NCBI GenBank assembly: GCA_913062835.1
Contig: CAJXXD010000069.1
Span: forward strand, 1-5,815
Direction: 5' to 3'
Length of the DNA: 5,815 nt
Origin: an uncultured Gammaproteobacteria bacterium
Lineage (GTDB): Bacteria > Pseudomonadota > Gammaproteobacteria > Pseudomonadales > Litorivicinaceae
This document shows, one piece after another, positions 1 to 5,815 of this stretch. The notes beneath the pieces were generated by a model, which worked only from the letters and a program-made list of their open reading frames with translations, ran no database searches and was not told where the DNA came from. Made by a program: the position numbers and the translations under genes. Within the stretch, counting starts at the first letter, position 1. Each line of letters starts with the position of its first letter.

Positions 1-1
1 C

Positions 2-430
2 CGCTACACCATCGTGGTGGGTCGGTTTAACCAATTTGTGGTGGACGCGTTGGTTGAGGGTGCAATCGACACGCTCGCGCGTCACGGCGTCAGTGACGAC
101 CAAATTACCGTGGTCCGTGTCCCGGGCGCCTATGAGATCCCACTCGCAGCACAAGCCGTGGCCGAGCGCGGTGATGTGGACGCAATCATTGCCTTGGGTG
201 CCGTGATTCGCGGATCGACGCCGCATTTTGATTACGTGGCCGGGGAGTCGGCTGGCGGTCTGAATAAGGTGCAATTGGATACCGGGGTTCCTTGCGCATT
301 TGGTGTGTTGACGGTGGATACCATTGAGCAGGCGATTGAACGCTCAGGGACTAAGGCCGGTAATAAGGGCGCAGAAGCGGCCTTGGTTGCGATGGAAATG
401 GTCTCGGTCTTGAGGCAGCTGGGTGAGTGA
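2..430 (+). CDS. ribH: 6,7-dimethyl-8-ribityllumazine synthase (riboflavin synthase beta chain), 5' end missing
   Basis: RibH condenses 5-amino-6-ribitylamino-uracil with 3,4-dihydroxy-2-butanone 4-phosphate to give lumazine, the penultimate step of riboflavin synthesis, in the cytoplasm. The reading frame is open to the left edge and reads [12 protein letters not shown], so roughly 13-15 N-terminal residues lie outside the window compared with the 156-residue E. coli protein. The GTG at 14 is an internal valine, not the start. The 142 visible residues contain the FNxF substrate-site motif (visible residues 9-12), [11 protein letters not shown] (40-50), the active-site segment [14 protein letters not shown] with the expected catalytic histidine at visible residue 75, and the conserved C-terminal [12 protein letters not shown]. 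Everything expected in the visible part is present and intact. Its last 8 bases overlap nusB, a very common neighbour of ribH. The identification is firm; only the true start is unseen. Confidence 0.98.
   Translation, partial: RYTIVVGRFNQFVVDALVEGAIDTLARHGVSDDQITVVRVPGAYEIPLAAQAVAERGDVDAIIALGAVIRGSTPHFDYVAGESAGGLNKVQLDTGVPCAFGVLTVDTIEQAIERSGTKAGNKGAEAALVAMEMVSVLRQLGE
412..415 (+). promoter_or_regulatory. Ribosome binding site for nusB
   Basis: GAGG lies 7 bases before the GTG at 423, inside the ribH coding region. This is good Shine-Dalgarno spacing and supports a GTG start for nusB instead of a later ATG, which would delete the first conserved helix. Confidence 0.6.
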
Positions 431-887
431 GCTGACCCAGCCTACTGCGTCACAACGCCATCGGGCGCGTGAAGCCATTATCCAAGCGCTGTATCAATGG
501 GAGTTGTCGGGCTATCCGATGACCCAGGTGGAAGCGTTGTTCCGTGCAGATAACGATCTGAAACGGGCCGATTTGGCTTTTTTCCACCAAGCCCTTCGCG
601 CGATTGATGAGACCCACTCGGAGTTGGTCGATGCACTGACACCGTATTTGAAGCGTCCGTTTTCGGAATTGACCCCCATCGAGCGCAATATTCTGTTGCT
701 AGGGGCGTATGAGCTGACTGCCCGCATCGACATCCCCTTCAAAGTCGTCATTGCCGAAGCCGTAGCGCTCAGTAAAAAATTCGGGGCCACCGACGGACAT
801 AAATTTGTCAACGGTGTCTTAGACCAACTCGCGGCTCAGTCCCGCACCATTGAGGTCCAAGCGGCGGCTCCTCGTGACCGAGTTTGA
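423..887 (+). CDS. nusB: Transcription antitermination factor NusB, GTG start
   Basis: NusB pairs with ribosomal protein S10 and binds the boxA RNA element in rRNA leaders, helping RNA polymerase resist termination during rRNA transcription. The predicted protein has 154 residues, somewhat longer than the E. coli protein (about 139). It shows the N-terminal [19 protein letters not shown] segment, which carries the arginine-rich RNA-binding helix, then the central [16 protein letters not shown] helix, [18 protein letters not shown], and the family signature [12 protein letters not shown] near the end. The extra length is a short N-terminal extension ([10 protein letters not shown]) and a C-terminal tail rich in alanine and arginine. 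The start is GTG, backed by a GAGG 7 bases upstream. It overlaps ribH by 8 bp and thiL by 14 bp, so translational coupling is likely. The ribH-nusB pairing is widespread in bacteria. No frameshift or missing motif is seen. Confidence 0.97.
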   Translation: MSELTQPTASQRHRAREAIIQALYQWELSGYPMTQVEALFRADNDLKRADLAFFHQALRAIDETHSELVDALTPYLKRPFSELTPIERNILLLGAYELTARIDIPFKVVIAEAVALSKKFGATDGHKFVNGVLDQLAAQSRTIEVQAAAPRDRV

Positions 888-1800
888 ACTGATCCAAACC
901 TATTTTCAGCGTGGCGCACACGGCCCTTCGGTCGTGGTAGGCAATGGCGACGATGCTGCGGTCGTTAGCCCAACACCCGGTCATCAGACGGTGATATCAG
1001 TCGACTCGGTCGTCGCTGGCCGTCATGTCCCGACTCTCTGTCCGCCTGAAGGCTTTGCGTCTCGGCTGTTGGGTCGAGGTCTCAGTGATCTAGCCGCAAT
1101 GGCAGCCACCCCGCGCTATGTGTTGTTGTCACTGACTTTGCCCTCCTTCGACGCCGGCTGGGTTGATCAATTTGCAGAAAAATTTCATCACCTTGCGGTG
1201 CAATGGGGGGTCGATCTCATTGGCGGCGACACCACCCGCGGTCCGCTGTCAGGCCAGGTGACAGTGATTGGCGAGGTGCCAGAAGGCCAGGCGGTGACCC
1301 GGAAGGGTGCGCGCCCAGGCGATCGATTGTGGCTCTTGGGCCAAGACCTCGGCGGCGCACGCGCGTATTTGGAGGTACTGTCTGGATCGGTGGCTGAGCA
1401 TGTGATTTGGGCTGAGCGCTATTGGCGGCCTGAACCCTTGCTGGATCTGGGTCAAGCACTCCGTGGGCAAACCCATGCCATGATCGATGTCTCAGACGGT
1501 CTGTGCCAAGACGTGGGTCATTTACTGCAGGGCGCGGCCCAGCCACTGCATGTTGAAATCGACTTGGACTCATTGCCCTTAGCCGATGGCTTGATTGCGC
1601 GCTTTGGTCGCGAACGGGCACTCGAGATGGCGCTGACCGGCGGCGATGATTACGTGTTGTTAGCCGCTGCGCCCCCGGATAGGTCATTTGACGCCGGGCA
1701 TTGTATTGGCCGCTTCGAGGCCTCTGAAACACCGAGAATCAGTTTGGACGGTCAACCGGTGCCCGCCGATTGGTCGCTTGGGTGGGATCACAGCCGATGA
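874..1800 (+). CDS. thiL: Thiamine-monophosphate kinase
   Basis: ThiL phosphorylates thiamine monophosphate with ATP to form thiamine diphosphate, the final step of cofactor synthesis. I place the start at GTG 874, giving 308 residues beginning with (V/M)[10 protein letters not shown], which aligns with the E. coli GEFSLIARYF opening. A TTG at 850 in the same frame would add 8 unsupported basic residues. No good Shine-Dalgarno precedes 874; the nearest GAGG (852-855) is 18 bases away, and the gene overlaps nusB by 14 bp, so coupled re-initiation is probable. Metal- and ATP-binding motifs of the AIR-synthase-like fold are in order: GNGDDAAVV (residues 23-31), SVDSVVAGRH (42-51), LSDLAAM (70-76), LIGGDTTRGPLS (115-127), IDVSDGL (205-211) and LTGGDDYVLL (255-264). 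The aspartates expected in these motifs are all present. Small departures from the usual consensus are noted in the findings. The stop overlaps the pgpA start as ATGA. Confidence 0.96.
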   Translation: MTEFELIQTYFQRGAHGPSVVVGNGDDAAVVSPTPGHQTVISVDSVVAGRHVPTLCPPEGFASRLLGRGLSDLAAMAATPRYVLLSLTLPSFDAGWVDQFAEKFHHLAVQWGVDLIGGDTTRGPLSGQVTVIGEVPEGQAVTRKGARPGDRLWLLGQDLGGARAYLEVLSGSVAEHVIWAERYWRPEPLLDLGQALRGQTHAMIDVSDGLCQDVGHLLQGAAQPLHVEIDLDSLPLADGLIARFGRERALEMALTGGDDYVLLAAAPPDRSFDAGHCIGRFEASETPRISLDGQPVPADWSLGWDHSR

Positions 1801-2264
1801 ATTCGCTCAAATTTTGGGTCGCCGTGGGATTTGGCAGTGGATTGTCGCCTAAGGCACCGGGCACAACCGGCACCTTGGGTGTGTTGCCCTTGGTTGCTTG
1901 GGCATGGACGGCGCCACTTTGGGTGTGGGGACTGGGCTTGATCGTCCTCTGTGCAGCCTCCCTATGGAGTATCGGAGAAGCCGGGCGACGGTTGGGCGCG
2001 GTGGATCATGGACAGATCGTGATTGATGAGTGGGCGGGCATGTGGGTTGCCGGGTTTGGTGTGGCCTTGTGGATACCTGAACATCTTTGGCTGGGTTTGG
2101 CGCTCGCCTTTTTGGCGTTTCGGGGTTTCGATATTTTTAAACCTTGGCCGGTCTCTTGGTGTGAGAAGAGGATTCCAGGGGCATTGGGCGTGTTGGCCGA
2201 TGATGTTGCGGCCGGACTCTATGTGCTCCTCGCTGCCTGGGTCTTTGCTATGATGGCGGGCTAA
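1797..2264 (+). CDS. pgpA: Phosphatidylglycerophosphatase A, inner membrane
   Basis: PgpA removes the phosphate from phosphatidylglycerophosphate to give phosphatidylglycerol, in the inner membrane. The ATG at 1797 shares an ATGA overlap with the thiL stop and gives 155 residues; the same frame extends to a TTG at 1770, but that would run deep into thiL and add a non-conserved leader. E. coli PgpA is about 172 residues, longer mainly at the N terminus. Family motifs are clear: VGFGSGLSPKAPGTTGTLG (residues 10-28), DHGQIVIDEWAGMW (70-83, with the acidic residues expected of the active site), FRGFDIFKPWPVSW (108-121) and GALGVLADDVAAG (128-140). Hydrophobic segments near residues 28-58, 82-108 and 137-153 fit a multi-span membrane protein. 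It is tryptophan-rich (13 of 155). Only a weak purine stretch (GGTGGGA, 1781-1787) precedes the ATG, so translation is probably coupled to thiL. Its 3' end contains a possible promoter for ribA. Confidence 0.96.
   Translation: MNSLKFWVAVGFGSGLSPKAPGTTGTLGVLPLVAWAWTAPLWVWGLGLIVLCAASLWSIGEAGRRLGAVDHGQIVIDEWAGMWVAGFGVALWIPEHLWLGLALAFLAFRGFDIFKPWPVSWCEKRIPGALGVLADDVAAGLYVLLAAWVFAMMAG
2246..2254 (+). promoter_or_regulatory. Possible extended -10 promoter element for ribA
   Basis: TGCTATGAT matches the extended -10 form TGnTATAAT with one mismatch in the hexamer (TATGAT at 2249-2254). No recognisable -35 hexamer lies 16-18 bases upstream (the region reads around GCTCCTCG), but extended -10 promoters can work without one. 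A start about 7 bases downstream would give an mRNA leader of roughly 15 bases containing the ribA Shine-Dalgarno. The bases also encode pgpA residues FAMM, so the match may be chance. Confidence 0.3.
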
Positions 2265-2266
2265 TT

Positions 2267-2270
2267 GGGA
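2267..2270 (+). promoter_or_regulatory. Ribosome binding site for ribA
   Basis: GGGA lies 6 bases before the ATG at 2277, in the 12-base gap after pgpA. It favours ATG 2277 over the in-frame TTG at 2265, which overlaps this site. Confidence 0.6.
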
Positions 2271-2276
2271 AAACAC

Positions 2277-2882
2277 ATGACTGTTAAACACATTGATCAC
2301 TGCCAATTGCCGACCCATTGGGGCACGTTTGAGTTACATGGGTTTTTAGACGAAGCCACGCAGAAAGAGCATGTTGCCCTGGTGATGGGAGAGCCGCGTT
2401 CAGAGCAGCCGGTGCTGATTCGCCTGCATTCTGAGTGTTTGACCGGTGATGCGTTGTTTTCGGAACGGTGCGATTGCGGGGCTCAGTTAGAGCATGCCAT
2501 GGCGGCCGTCGCGGCCAAGGGCACGGGGATCGTGTTGTATTTGCGCCAAGAAGGCCGGGGCATTGGGTTAATCAACAAGATTCGGGCCTATCATCTGAAG
2601 GATGAGGGGGCGGATACGGTCGATGCCAATGAATCACTGGGCTTTGCGGCCGATCAGCGCGATTATCATATGGTGCAGTCGATGTTGGCGCATTTTGGGG
2701 TCACCTCGGTCGAGGTCATGACCAACAACCCGAAGAAAGTCGAGGCACTCGAAGCGATGGGCATTACCGTCGTGCGCCGCCATGCGATCGAGACAGGCTT
2801 AACGCCACACAATGCCAACTACCTTAAAACGAAGTCAAAGAAGCTCGGCCATCTGTTAAGCCAGCCTGAAAGTTTCAGCTAA
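2277..2882 (+). CDS. ribA: GTP cyclohydrolase II, stand-alone RibA
   Basis: RibA opens the imidazole ring of GTP, releasing formate and pyrophosphate, to make the first committed intermediate of riboflavin synthesis. From ATG 2277 the protein has 201 residues, close to E. coli RibA (196), and aligns with it position for position through the core. The zinc ligands are Cys54, Cys65 and Cys67 in HSECLTGDALFSERCDCG. The substrate loop is LRQEGRGIGLINKIRAY (89-105), ending at Tyr105, the catalytic-region tyrosine in E. coli. Arg128 in FAADQRDY also matches. TNNPKKVEAL and the C-terminal NYLKTKSKKLGHLL complete the family pattern. It is a single-domain RibA and not a RibBA fusion, since no DHBP synthase domain precedes it. 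It follows pgpA by 12 bp and may be transcribed both from the operon and from an internal promoter. Its last 8 bases overlap the convergent dxs. Confidence 0.98.
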   Translation: MTVKHIDHCQLPTHWGTFELHGFLDEATQKEHVALVMGEPRSEQPVLIRLHSECLTGDALFSERCDCGAQLEHAMAAVAAKGTGIVLYLRQEGRGIGLINKIRAYHLKDEGADTVDANESLGFAADQRDYHMVQSMLAHFGVTSVEVMTNNPKKVEALEAMGITVVRRHAIETGLTPHNANYLKTKSKKLGHLLSQPESFS

Positions 2883-4755
2883 GCCGTTTGGCAATGGCCT
2901 GTTCGATGCCCTCTGCATCAAGGCCCACGCGTGCCAGCATGGCTTCAGGTTTGCCATGGGCTTCGAATCGATCGGGTAATGCGAGTGTTAATAGAGACGG
3001 GCTTAGGCCGGCATCGGCATACCACTCGCCCACGGCCGATCCTGCACCACCCATCCGTTGATGTTCCTCAACCGTGACGAGCAACTTGGCTTTTGCGTGC
3101 GCTTTGAGCGCGTCCGTGTCCAAGGGTTTGACCCAGCGCATGTCATAGACCGTGGCATCAAAACGCTCGGCCGCCTCTAAGGCGGCGTGTACACGTGAGC
3201 CGAAGGCGAAAATAACAATGCCAGACTGCCCCGTCCGTCGCTCGAGGGCACGGCCGATCTCAACGGTTTCAAGATCCGCTTCAACCTGGGCACCTGGGCC
3301 TTGGCCTCTTGGATAGCGAACAGCTGCCGGTCCCTCGTGGTGATAACAGGTCGACAACAGACGACGACACTCGGCCTCGTCCGACGGCGCAGCCAAGATC
3401 AGATCGGGCAGCGTGCGCAGGTAGGCGATGTCGTAGACGCCTGCGTGGGTGGGACCGTCCTCGCCGACGAGACCGGCCCGGTCGATGGCAAAGGTCACGT
3501 CTAAGTTTTGTACGCAGACGTCGTGGATCACTTGATCATAGGCGCGTTGTAAGAAGGTGGAATAAATCGCGACCACCGGCTTGGTGGTTTGAGTGGCCAT
3601 GCCGGCTGCGACACAAACGGCGTGCTGCTCGGCAATCGCCACATCAAAGTAGCGCTCAGGGAATCGCTCCGCAAATTGAATCAGGTCCGAGCCTTCTTTC
3701 ATGGCCGGGGTGATTCCCACCAATCGAGGATCGGCCTCGGCCATATCGCACAGCCACTGCCCAAAGATATTGGAGTAGGTTGGCTTCGGCGCTTTGGGGG
3801 CGTCGCCTTTGGCGCTCAGTTTACTGATTGCGTGATAGCCAATGGGGTCGTCTTCGGCAGGTACAAACCCGCAGCCTTTTTGTGTGACCAAATGCAAAAA
3901 CTGAGGTCCGGGCAGATCTTTCATGTTGTTGAGCGTGCTGATCAGACCAGGCAGGTCATGGCCATCGATCGGGCCAATGTAGTTAAAGCCGATTTCTTCA
4001 AATAGGGTCGCTGGACTCATCATCCCCTTTAGGTGCTCTTCGGTCTTCTTTGCCAGATGAGCCAAAGGCGGCAGGGGCTCGAGAAGCTTCCGAGCTTCAT
4101 CACGGCTTCGCGTGTAGGCCTTTGACGACAGCAGCTTCGCTAAGTAGTCGCGGATACCGCCCACGTTTCGTGAAATCGACATGTCGTTGTCGTTTAAGAT
4201 CACCAAAAGATTCGCTTTCTCGCTGGCCGCATGATTCAGGGCCTCAAAGGCGAGGCCAGCCGTTAACGCCCCGTCGCCGATGACGGCGACATGCCGGCGC
4301 CCTGAGCCTGTGAGTTTGGCATCAATGGCCATGCCGAGAGCCGCACTGATGGATGTGCTTGAGTGCCCAACCCCGAACGTGTCATATGGACTTTCTTTGC
4401 GGTCTGGGAAAGCGGCCAGCCCACCCTCTTTACGGATGGTCGGTAACTGATCTCGCCGCCCGGTCAGGATTTTATGTGGATAAGCTTGGTGGCCCACATC
4501 CCAAACCAACTGATCAAAGGGCGTGTCAAAACAGTAATGAAGCGCGACGGTGAGTTCGACCACGCCAAGTCCAGCCCCGAAATGGCCACCGGAAATGCCC
4601 ACGGAATACAGCAAATACTCACGCACTTCATCGGCGAGCTGCCGGAGTTGGTCTTTACTCAGGCCCCTTAGGTCATGCGGCGAGTTGATCTCAGACAACA
4701 ACGGAATAGCCGGCCGCGTATCCGGAATCTCATGGAAACATTTCATGATGGCCAT
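2875..4755 (-). CDS. dxs: 1-deoxy-D-xylulose-5-phosphate synthase
   Basis: Dxs condenses pyruvate with glyceraldehyde 3-phosphate, using thiamine diphosphate and magnesium, to make DXP. This is the first step of the MEP isoprenoid pathway and a feed into thiamine thiazole and pyridoxal phosphate synthesis. It has 626 residues against 620 in E. coli. The N-terminal thiamine-diphosphate domain shows SGGHF with His58 (E. coli His49), WDVGHQAYPHKILTGRRD (85-102), VGHSSTSIS (129-137) and the GDG...NDN cofactor motif (Gly160-Asp161-Gly162 to Asn188-Asn190). The pyrimidine-binding domain starts near 325 and carries DVAIAEQHAV with the catalytic glutamate at 376, then YSTFLQRAYDQV and AVRYPRG. The C-terminal transketolase-like domain contains VTVEEHQRMGGAGSAV. 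The start ATG shares one base with the ispA stop (TGATG), and GGAG lies 11 bases upstream; a second ATG three codons later is less well placed. No frame break is seen. Confidence 0.99.
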   Translation of the reverse strand: MAIMKCFHEIPDTRPAIPLLSEINSPHDLRGLSKDQLRQLADEVREYLLYSVGISGGHFGAGLGVVELTVALHYCFDTPFDQLVWDVGHQAYPHKILTGRRDQLPTIRKEGGLAAFPDRKESPYDTFGVGHSSTSISAALGMAIDAKLTGSGRRHVAVIGDGALTAGLAFEALNHAASEKANLLVILNDNDMSISRNVGGIRDYLAKLLSSKAYTRSRDEARKLLEPLPPLAHLAKKTEEHLKGMMSPATLFEEIGFNYIGPIDGHDLPGLISTLNNMKDLPGPQFLHLVTQKGCGFVPAEDDPIGYHAISKLSAKGDAPKAPKPTYSNIFGQWLCDMAEADPRLVGITPAMKEGSDLIQFAERFPERYFDVAIAEQHAVCVAAGMATQTTKPVVAIYSTFLQRAYDQVIHDVCVQNLDVTFAIDRAGLVGEDGPTHAGVYDIAYLRTLPDLILAAPSDEAECRRLLSTCYHHEGPAAVRYPRGQGPGAQVEADLETVEIGRALERRTGQSGIVIFAFGSRVHAALEAAERFDATVYDMRWVKPLDTDALKAHAKAKLLVTVEEHQRMGGAGSAVGEWYADAGLSPSLLTLALPDRFEAHGKPEAMLARVGLDAEGIEQAIAKRLS

Positions 4756-5636
4756 CAGTGCGTCCGCTCCACGGCATCAGTCGCCAATTGCATCAAGACG
4801 GTGGTATCACCCTTTAATTGGCCCAGGGCTTGGTGTGCGGTCGCAACCAGTTGACGTGCACGGGCCTGACTCTCGTGGAGTCCCATCAAGCTTGGAAAGG
4901 TGGATTTCTCTAGCACCCGATCGCGTCCTTGTGGTTTGCCCATGATATCGGTCGATGCCGTCTCATCTAAAATGTCGTCTTGTATCTGAAATGCGAGCCC
5001 TATGGCCTCACCGGCACGCGTCAATGCCAGCCACTCGTCGTCGTCACAGCGTCCCGTGGCGGCACCCATCAAAATGGATGCGGTAATCAGCGCCCCTGTT
5101 TTTTTCCGGTGCATGGATTCTAACGCATCGAGGCCCAGTCGAGCGCCCTCGGATTCCAAGTCGATGGCTTGACCGAGCGCCATGCCATTAAAGCCCACCG
5201 CTTCGCCTAAGAGATGCATTTGTCGGACGACGGTGTCTGAATCTCGTCCATCGCTTCGAGACAGAACCTGAAAGGCCAACGCTTGCAGCGCATCGCCTGC
5301 CAGGATGGCGGTCGCTTCGTCATAGGCAACATGTACGGTCGGTTGGCCTCGACGGAGTGCGTCGTCGTCCATGGCTGGGAGGTCGTCATGAATCAGCGAA
5401 TAGGTGTGCAGAAGCTCCACTGCGATGGCTGCCGAATCGGCGGCATCGAGACTGCCGCCTGCGGCTAAGGCACCGGCATACACCAGTTTAGGGCGCAGTC
5501 GTTTGCCGCCACCGAGCACACTGTAACGCGCTGCCTCTAACAGGCGGCTGGCGGTCAGTTGGGCGGTCAGGGCGTCGGTGAGAACGGTTTCGATGCGTGT
5601 CGACCAGTCCGTTAGACAGGCTTTGGCGTCGGTCAT
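4755..5636 (-). CDS. ispA: Farnesyl diphosphate synthase (geranyltranstransferase)
   Basis: IspA adds isopentenyl diphosphate to dimethylallyl and then geranyl diphosphate, making farnesyl diphosphate for ubiquinone, undecaprenyl phosphate and other isoprenoids. It has 293 residues (E. coli 299). Visible motifs are GGGKRLRP (residues 42-49), the first aspartate-rich motif DDLPAMDDD (84-92), RRG (95-97), GDALQ (114-118), KTGALI (179-184) and the second aspartate-rich motif DDILD (220-224), followed by GKPQGRDRVLEKSTFPSLMGL. Tyr79-Ser80 sit 5 and 4 residues before the first aspartate pair, as in E. coli IspA, which points to a C15 product; a longer-chain enzyme usually has a small residue at the -5 position. 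The C15 product is an inference from this residue. The ATG overlaps the xseB stop as ATGA, and its stop shares a base with the dxs start. Only a weak GAG (5641-5643) precedes it, so coupling to xseB is likely. Confidence 0.97.
   Translation of the reverse strand: MTDAKACLTDWSTRIETVLTDALTAQLTASRLLEAARYSVLGGGKRLRPKLVYAGALAAGGSLDAADSAAIAVELLHTYSLIHDDLPAMDDDALRRGQPTVHVAYDEATAILAGDALQALAFQVLSRSDGRDSDTVVRQMHLLGEAVGFNGMALGQAIDLESEGARLGLDALESMHRKKTGALITASILMGAATGRCDDDEWLALTRAGEAIGLAFQIQDDILDETASTDIMGKPQGRDRVLEKSTFPSLMGLHESQARARQLVATAHQALGQLKGDTTVLMQLATDAVERTH
4767..4770 (-). promoter_or_regulatory. Ribosome binding site for dxs
   Basis: On the minus strand GGAG lies 11 bases before the ATG at 4755, within the 3' end of ispA. 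The spacing is slightly long, but it suits the first ATG far better than the second one at 4746. Confidence 0.45.
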
Positions 5637-5815
5637 GCGTCTCGTTCAAGCGGGCTTTCAGTGCCCGATTGCTTAATTTCCACGACTTTCTGTGACGCTT
5701 GATCTAGAAGCGCATGGCACTCCCGTGCCAATTTCACACCCTGCTCAAAGGCGTCCAAGGAGGCATCTAAGGGCATCGAGCCTTGTTCCATTTGGCGAAC
5801 CAAGGATTCCAGTTC
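5633..5815 (-). CDS. xseB: Exodeoxyribonuclease VII small subunit, 5' end missing
   Basis: XseB is the small subunit of exonuclease VII; several copies bind the XseA large subunit to form the enzyme that degrades single-stranded DNA to short oligonucleotides. I translated the minus strand from the right edge. The 60 visible residues begin ELESLVRQMEQGSMPLDASL and continue DAFEQGVKLARECHALLDQA, matching E. coli XseB ([33 protein letters not shown]...). About 16-20 N-terminal residues fall outside the window; the full protein is normally about 80 residues. The visible part is mostly charged helix, as expected for this helical-hairpin protein. The stop overlaps the ispA start by 4 bp (ATGA). The xseB-ispA-dxs order is common in gammaproteobacteria and supports the call for this short fragment. 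Confidence 0.95.
   Translation of the reverse strand, partial: ELESLVRQMEQGSMPLDASLDAFEQGVKLARECHALLDQASQKVVEIKQSGTESPLERDA

Noticed and set aside
14..16. GTG at 14 as the ribH start
   Set aside because: The frame stays open to the left edge with conserved residues RYTI before it, so the codon is internal and the gene is truncated by the window.
573..594. T-run with GGCTT/AAGCC arms inside nusB as a terminator
   Set aside because: The T-run falls in the loop and not after the stem, the stem is only 5 bp, and it sits in the middle of an intact gene.
512..811. A 99-codon minus-strand open frame opposite nusB
   Set aside because: It is fully embedded in nusB and has low-complexity composition without any known motif.
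1217..1732. A 171-codon open frame on the minus strand opposite thiL
   Set aside because: It lies wholly within the well-supported thiL gene, is arginine- and proline-rich as expected from an antisense frame in GC-rich DNA, and resembles no family I know.
2265..2276. An FMN riboswitch ahead of ribA
   Set aside because: Only 12 bases separate pgpA and ribA, far too short for the FMN aptamer, and no conserved aptamer segments appear in pgpA. Any riboswitch would lie upstream of the window.
3309..4005. Two overlapping + strand open frames (134 and 138 codons) opposite dxs
   Set aside because: Both run antisense to conserved Dxs sequence, and the first is dominated by arginine. They are shadows of dxs codon use.
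4550..4945. A 131-codon + strand open frame crossing the dxs/ispA junction
   Set aside because: It is antisense to two firmly identified genes, is Ser/Pro/Arg-rich, and shows no recognisable domain.
1..5815. An undescribed system, mobile element, CRISPR array or toxin-antitoxin pair
   Set aside because: All sequence except 12 bases is accounted for by eight recognised housekeeping genes in familiar order. I saw no long inverted or direct repeats, no transposase or integrase motifs, and no tRNA-like folds.

Overview
The window is a compact stretch of a proteobacterial, most likely gammaproteobacterial, chromosome. The reasons are close residue-level resemblance of every protein to its Escherichia coli counterpart (recalled, not searched) and two gene strings common in gammaproteobacteria: ribH-nusB-thiL-pgpA(-ribA) and xseB-ispA-dxs. 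GC content looks to be in the mid-to-high 50s by eye. I cannot name the genus. No mobile element, phage gene, RNA gene, CRISPR array or foreign-looking base composition is visible.

Layout. Positions 2-2882 on the + strand carry five genes: the 3' part of ribH (riboflavin synthase beta chain / lumazine synthase), nusB (antitermination factor), thiL (thiamine-monophosphate kinase), pgpA (phosphatidylglycerophosphatase A) and ribA (GTP cyclohydrolase II). Positions 2875-5815 on the - strand carry, in transcription order, the 3' part of xseB (exonuclease VII small subunit), ispA (farnesyl diphosphate synthase) and dxs (DXP synthase). The two groups converge and overlap tail to tail by 8 bp. Both the first and the last gene are cut by the window edges.

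Packing is extreme. Every neighbouring pair overlaps (8, 14, 4, 8, 1 and 4 bp) except pgpA-ribA, which leaves only 12 bp. There is no intergenic stretch long enough for a riboswitch or a stand-alone terminator. The only promoter-like signal I can point to is an extended -10 motif inside the 3' end of pgpA, ahead of ribA. Translation probably runs by coupling in both groups.

Function. The + group joins riboflavin synthesis (RibA first step, RibH penultimate step), the last step of thiamine diphosphate synthesis (ThiL), phospholipid head-group maturation (PgpA) and rRNA transcription (NusB). The - group starts isoprenoid synthesis (Dxs) and elongates its C5 units (IspA). Dxs needs thiamine diphosphate, which ThiL makes, and DXP is itself a thiamine thiazole precursor, so the convergent groups are metabolically linked. 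I see ordinary, intact housekeeping genes and no evidence for an undescribed system. The findings below are small observations about gene packing, starts, a possible internal promoter and minor residue departures.
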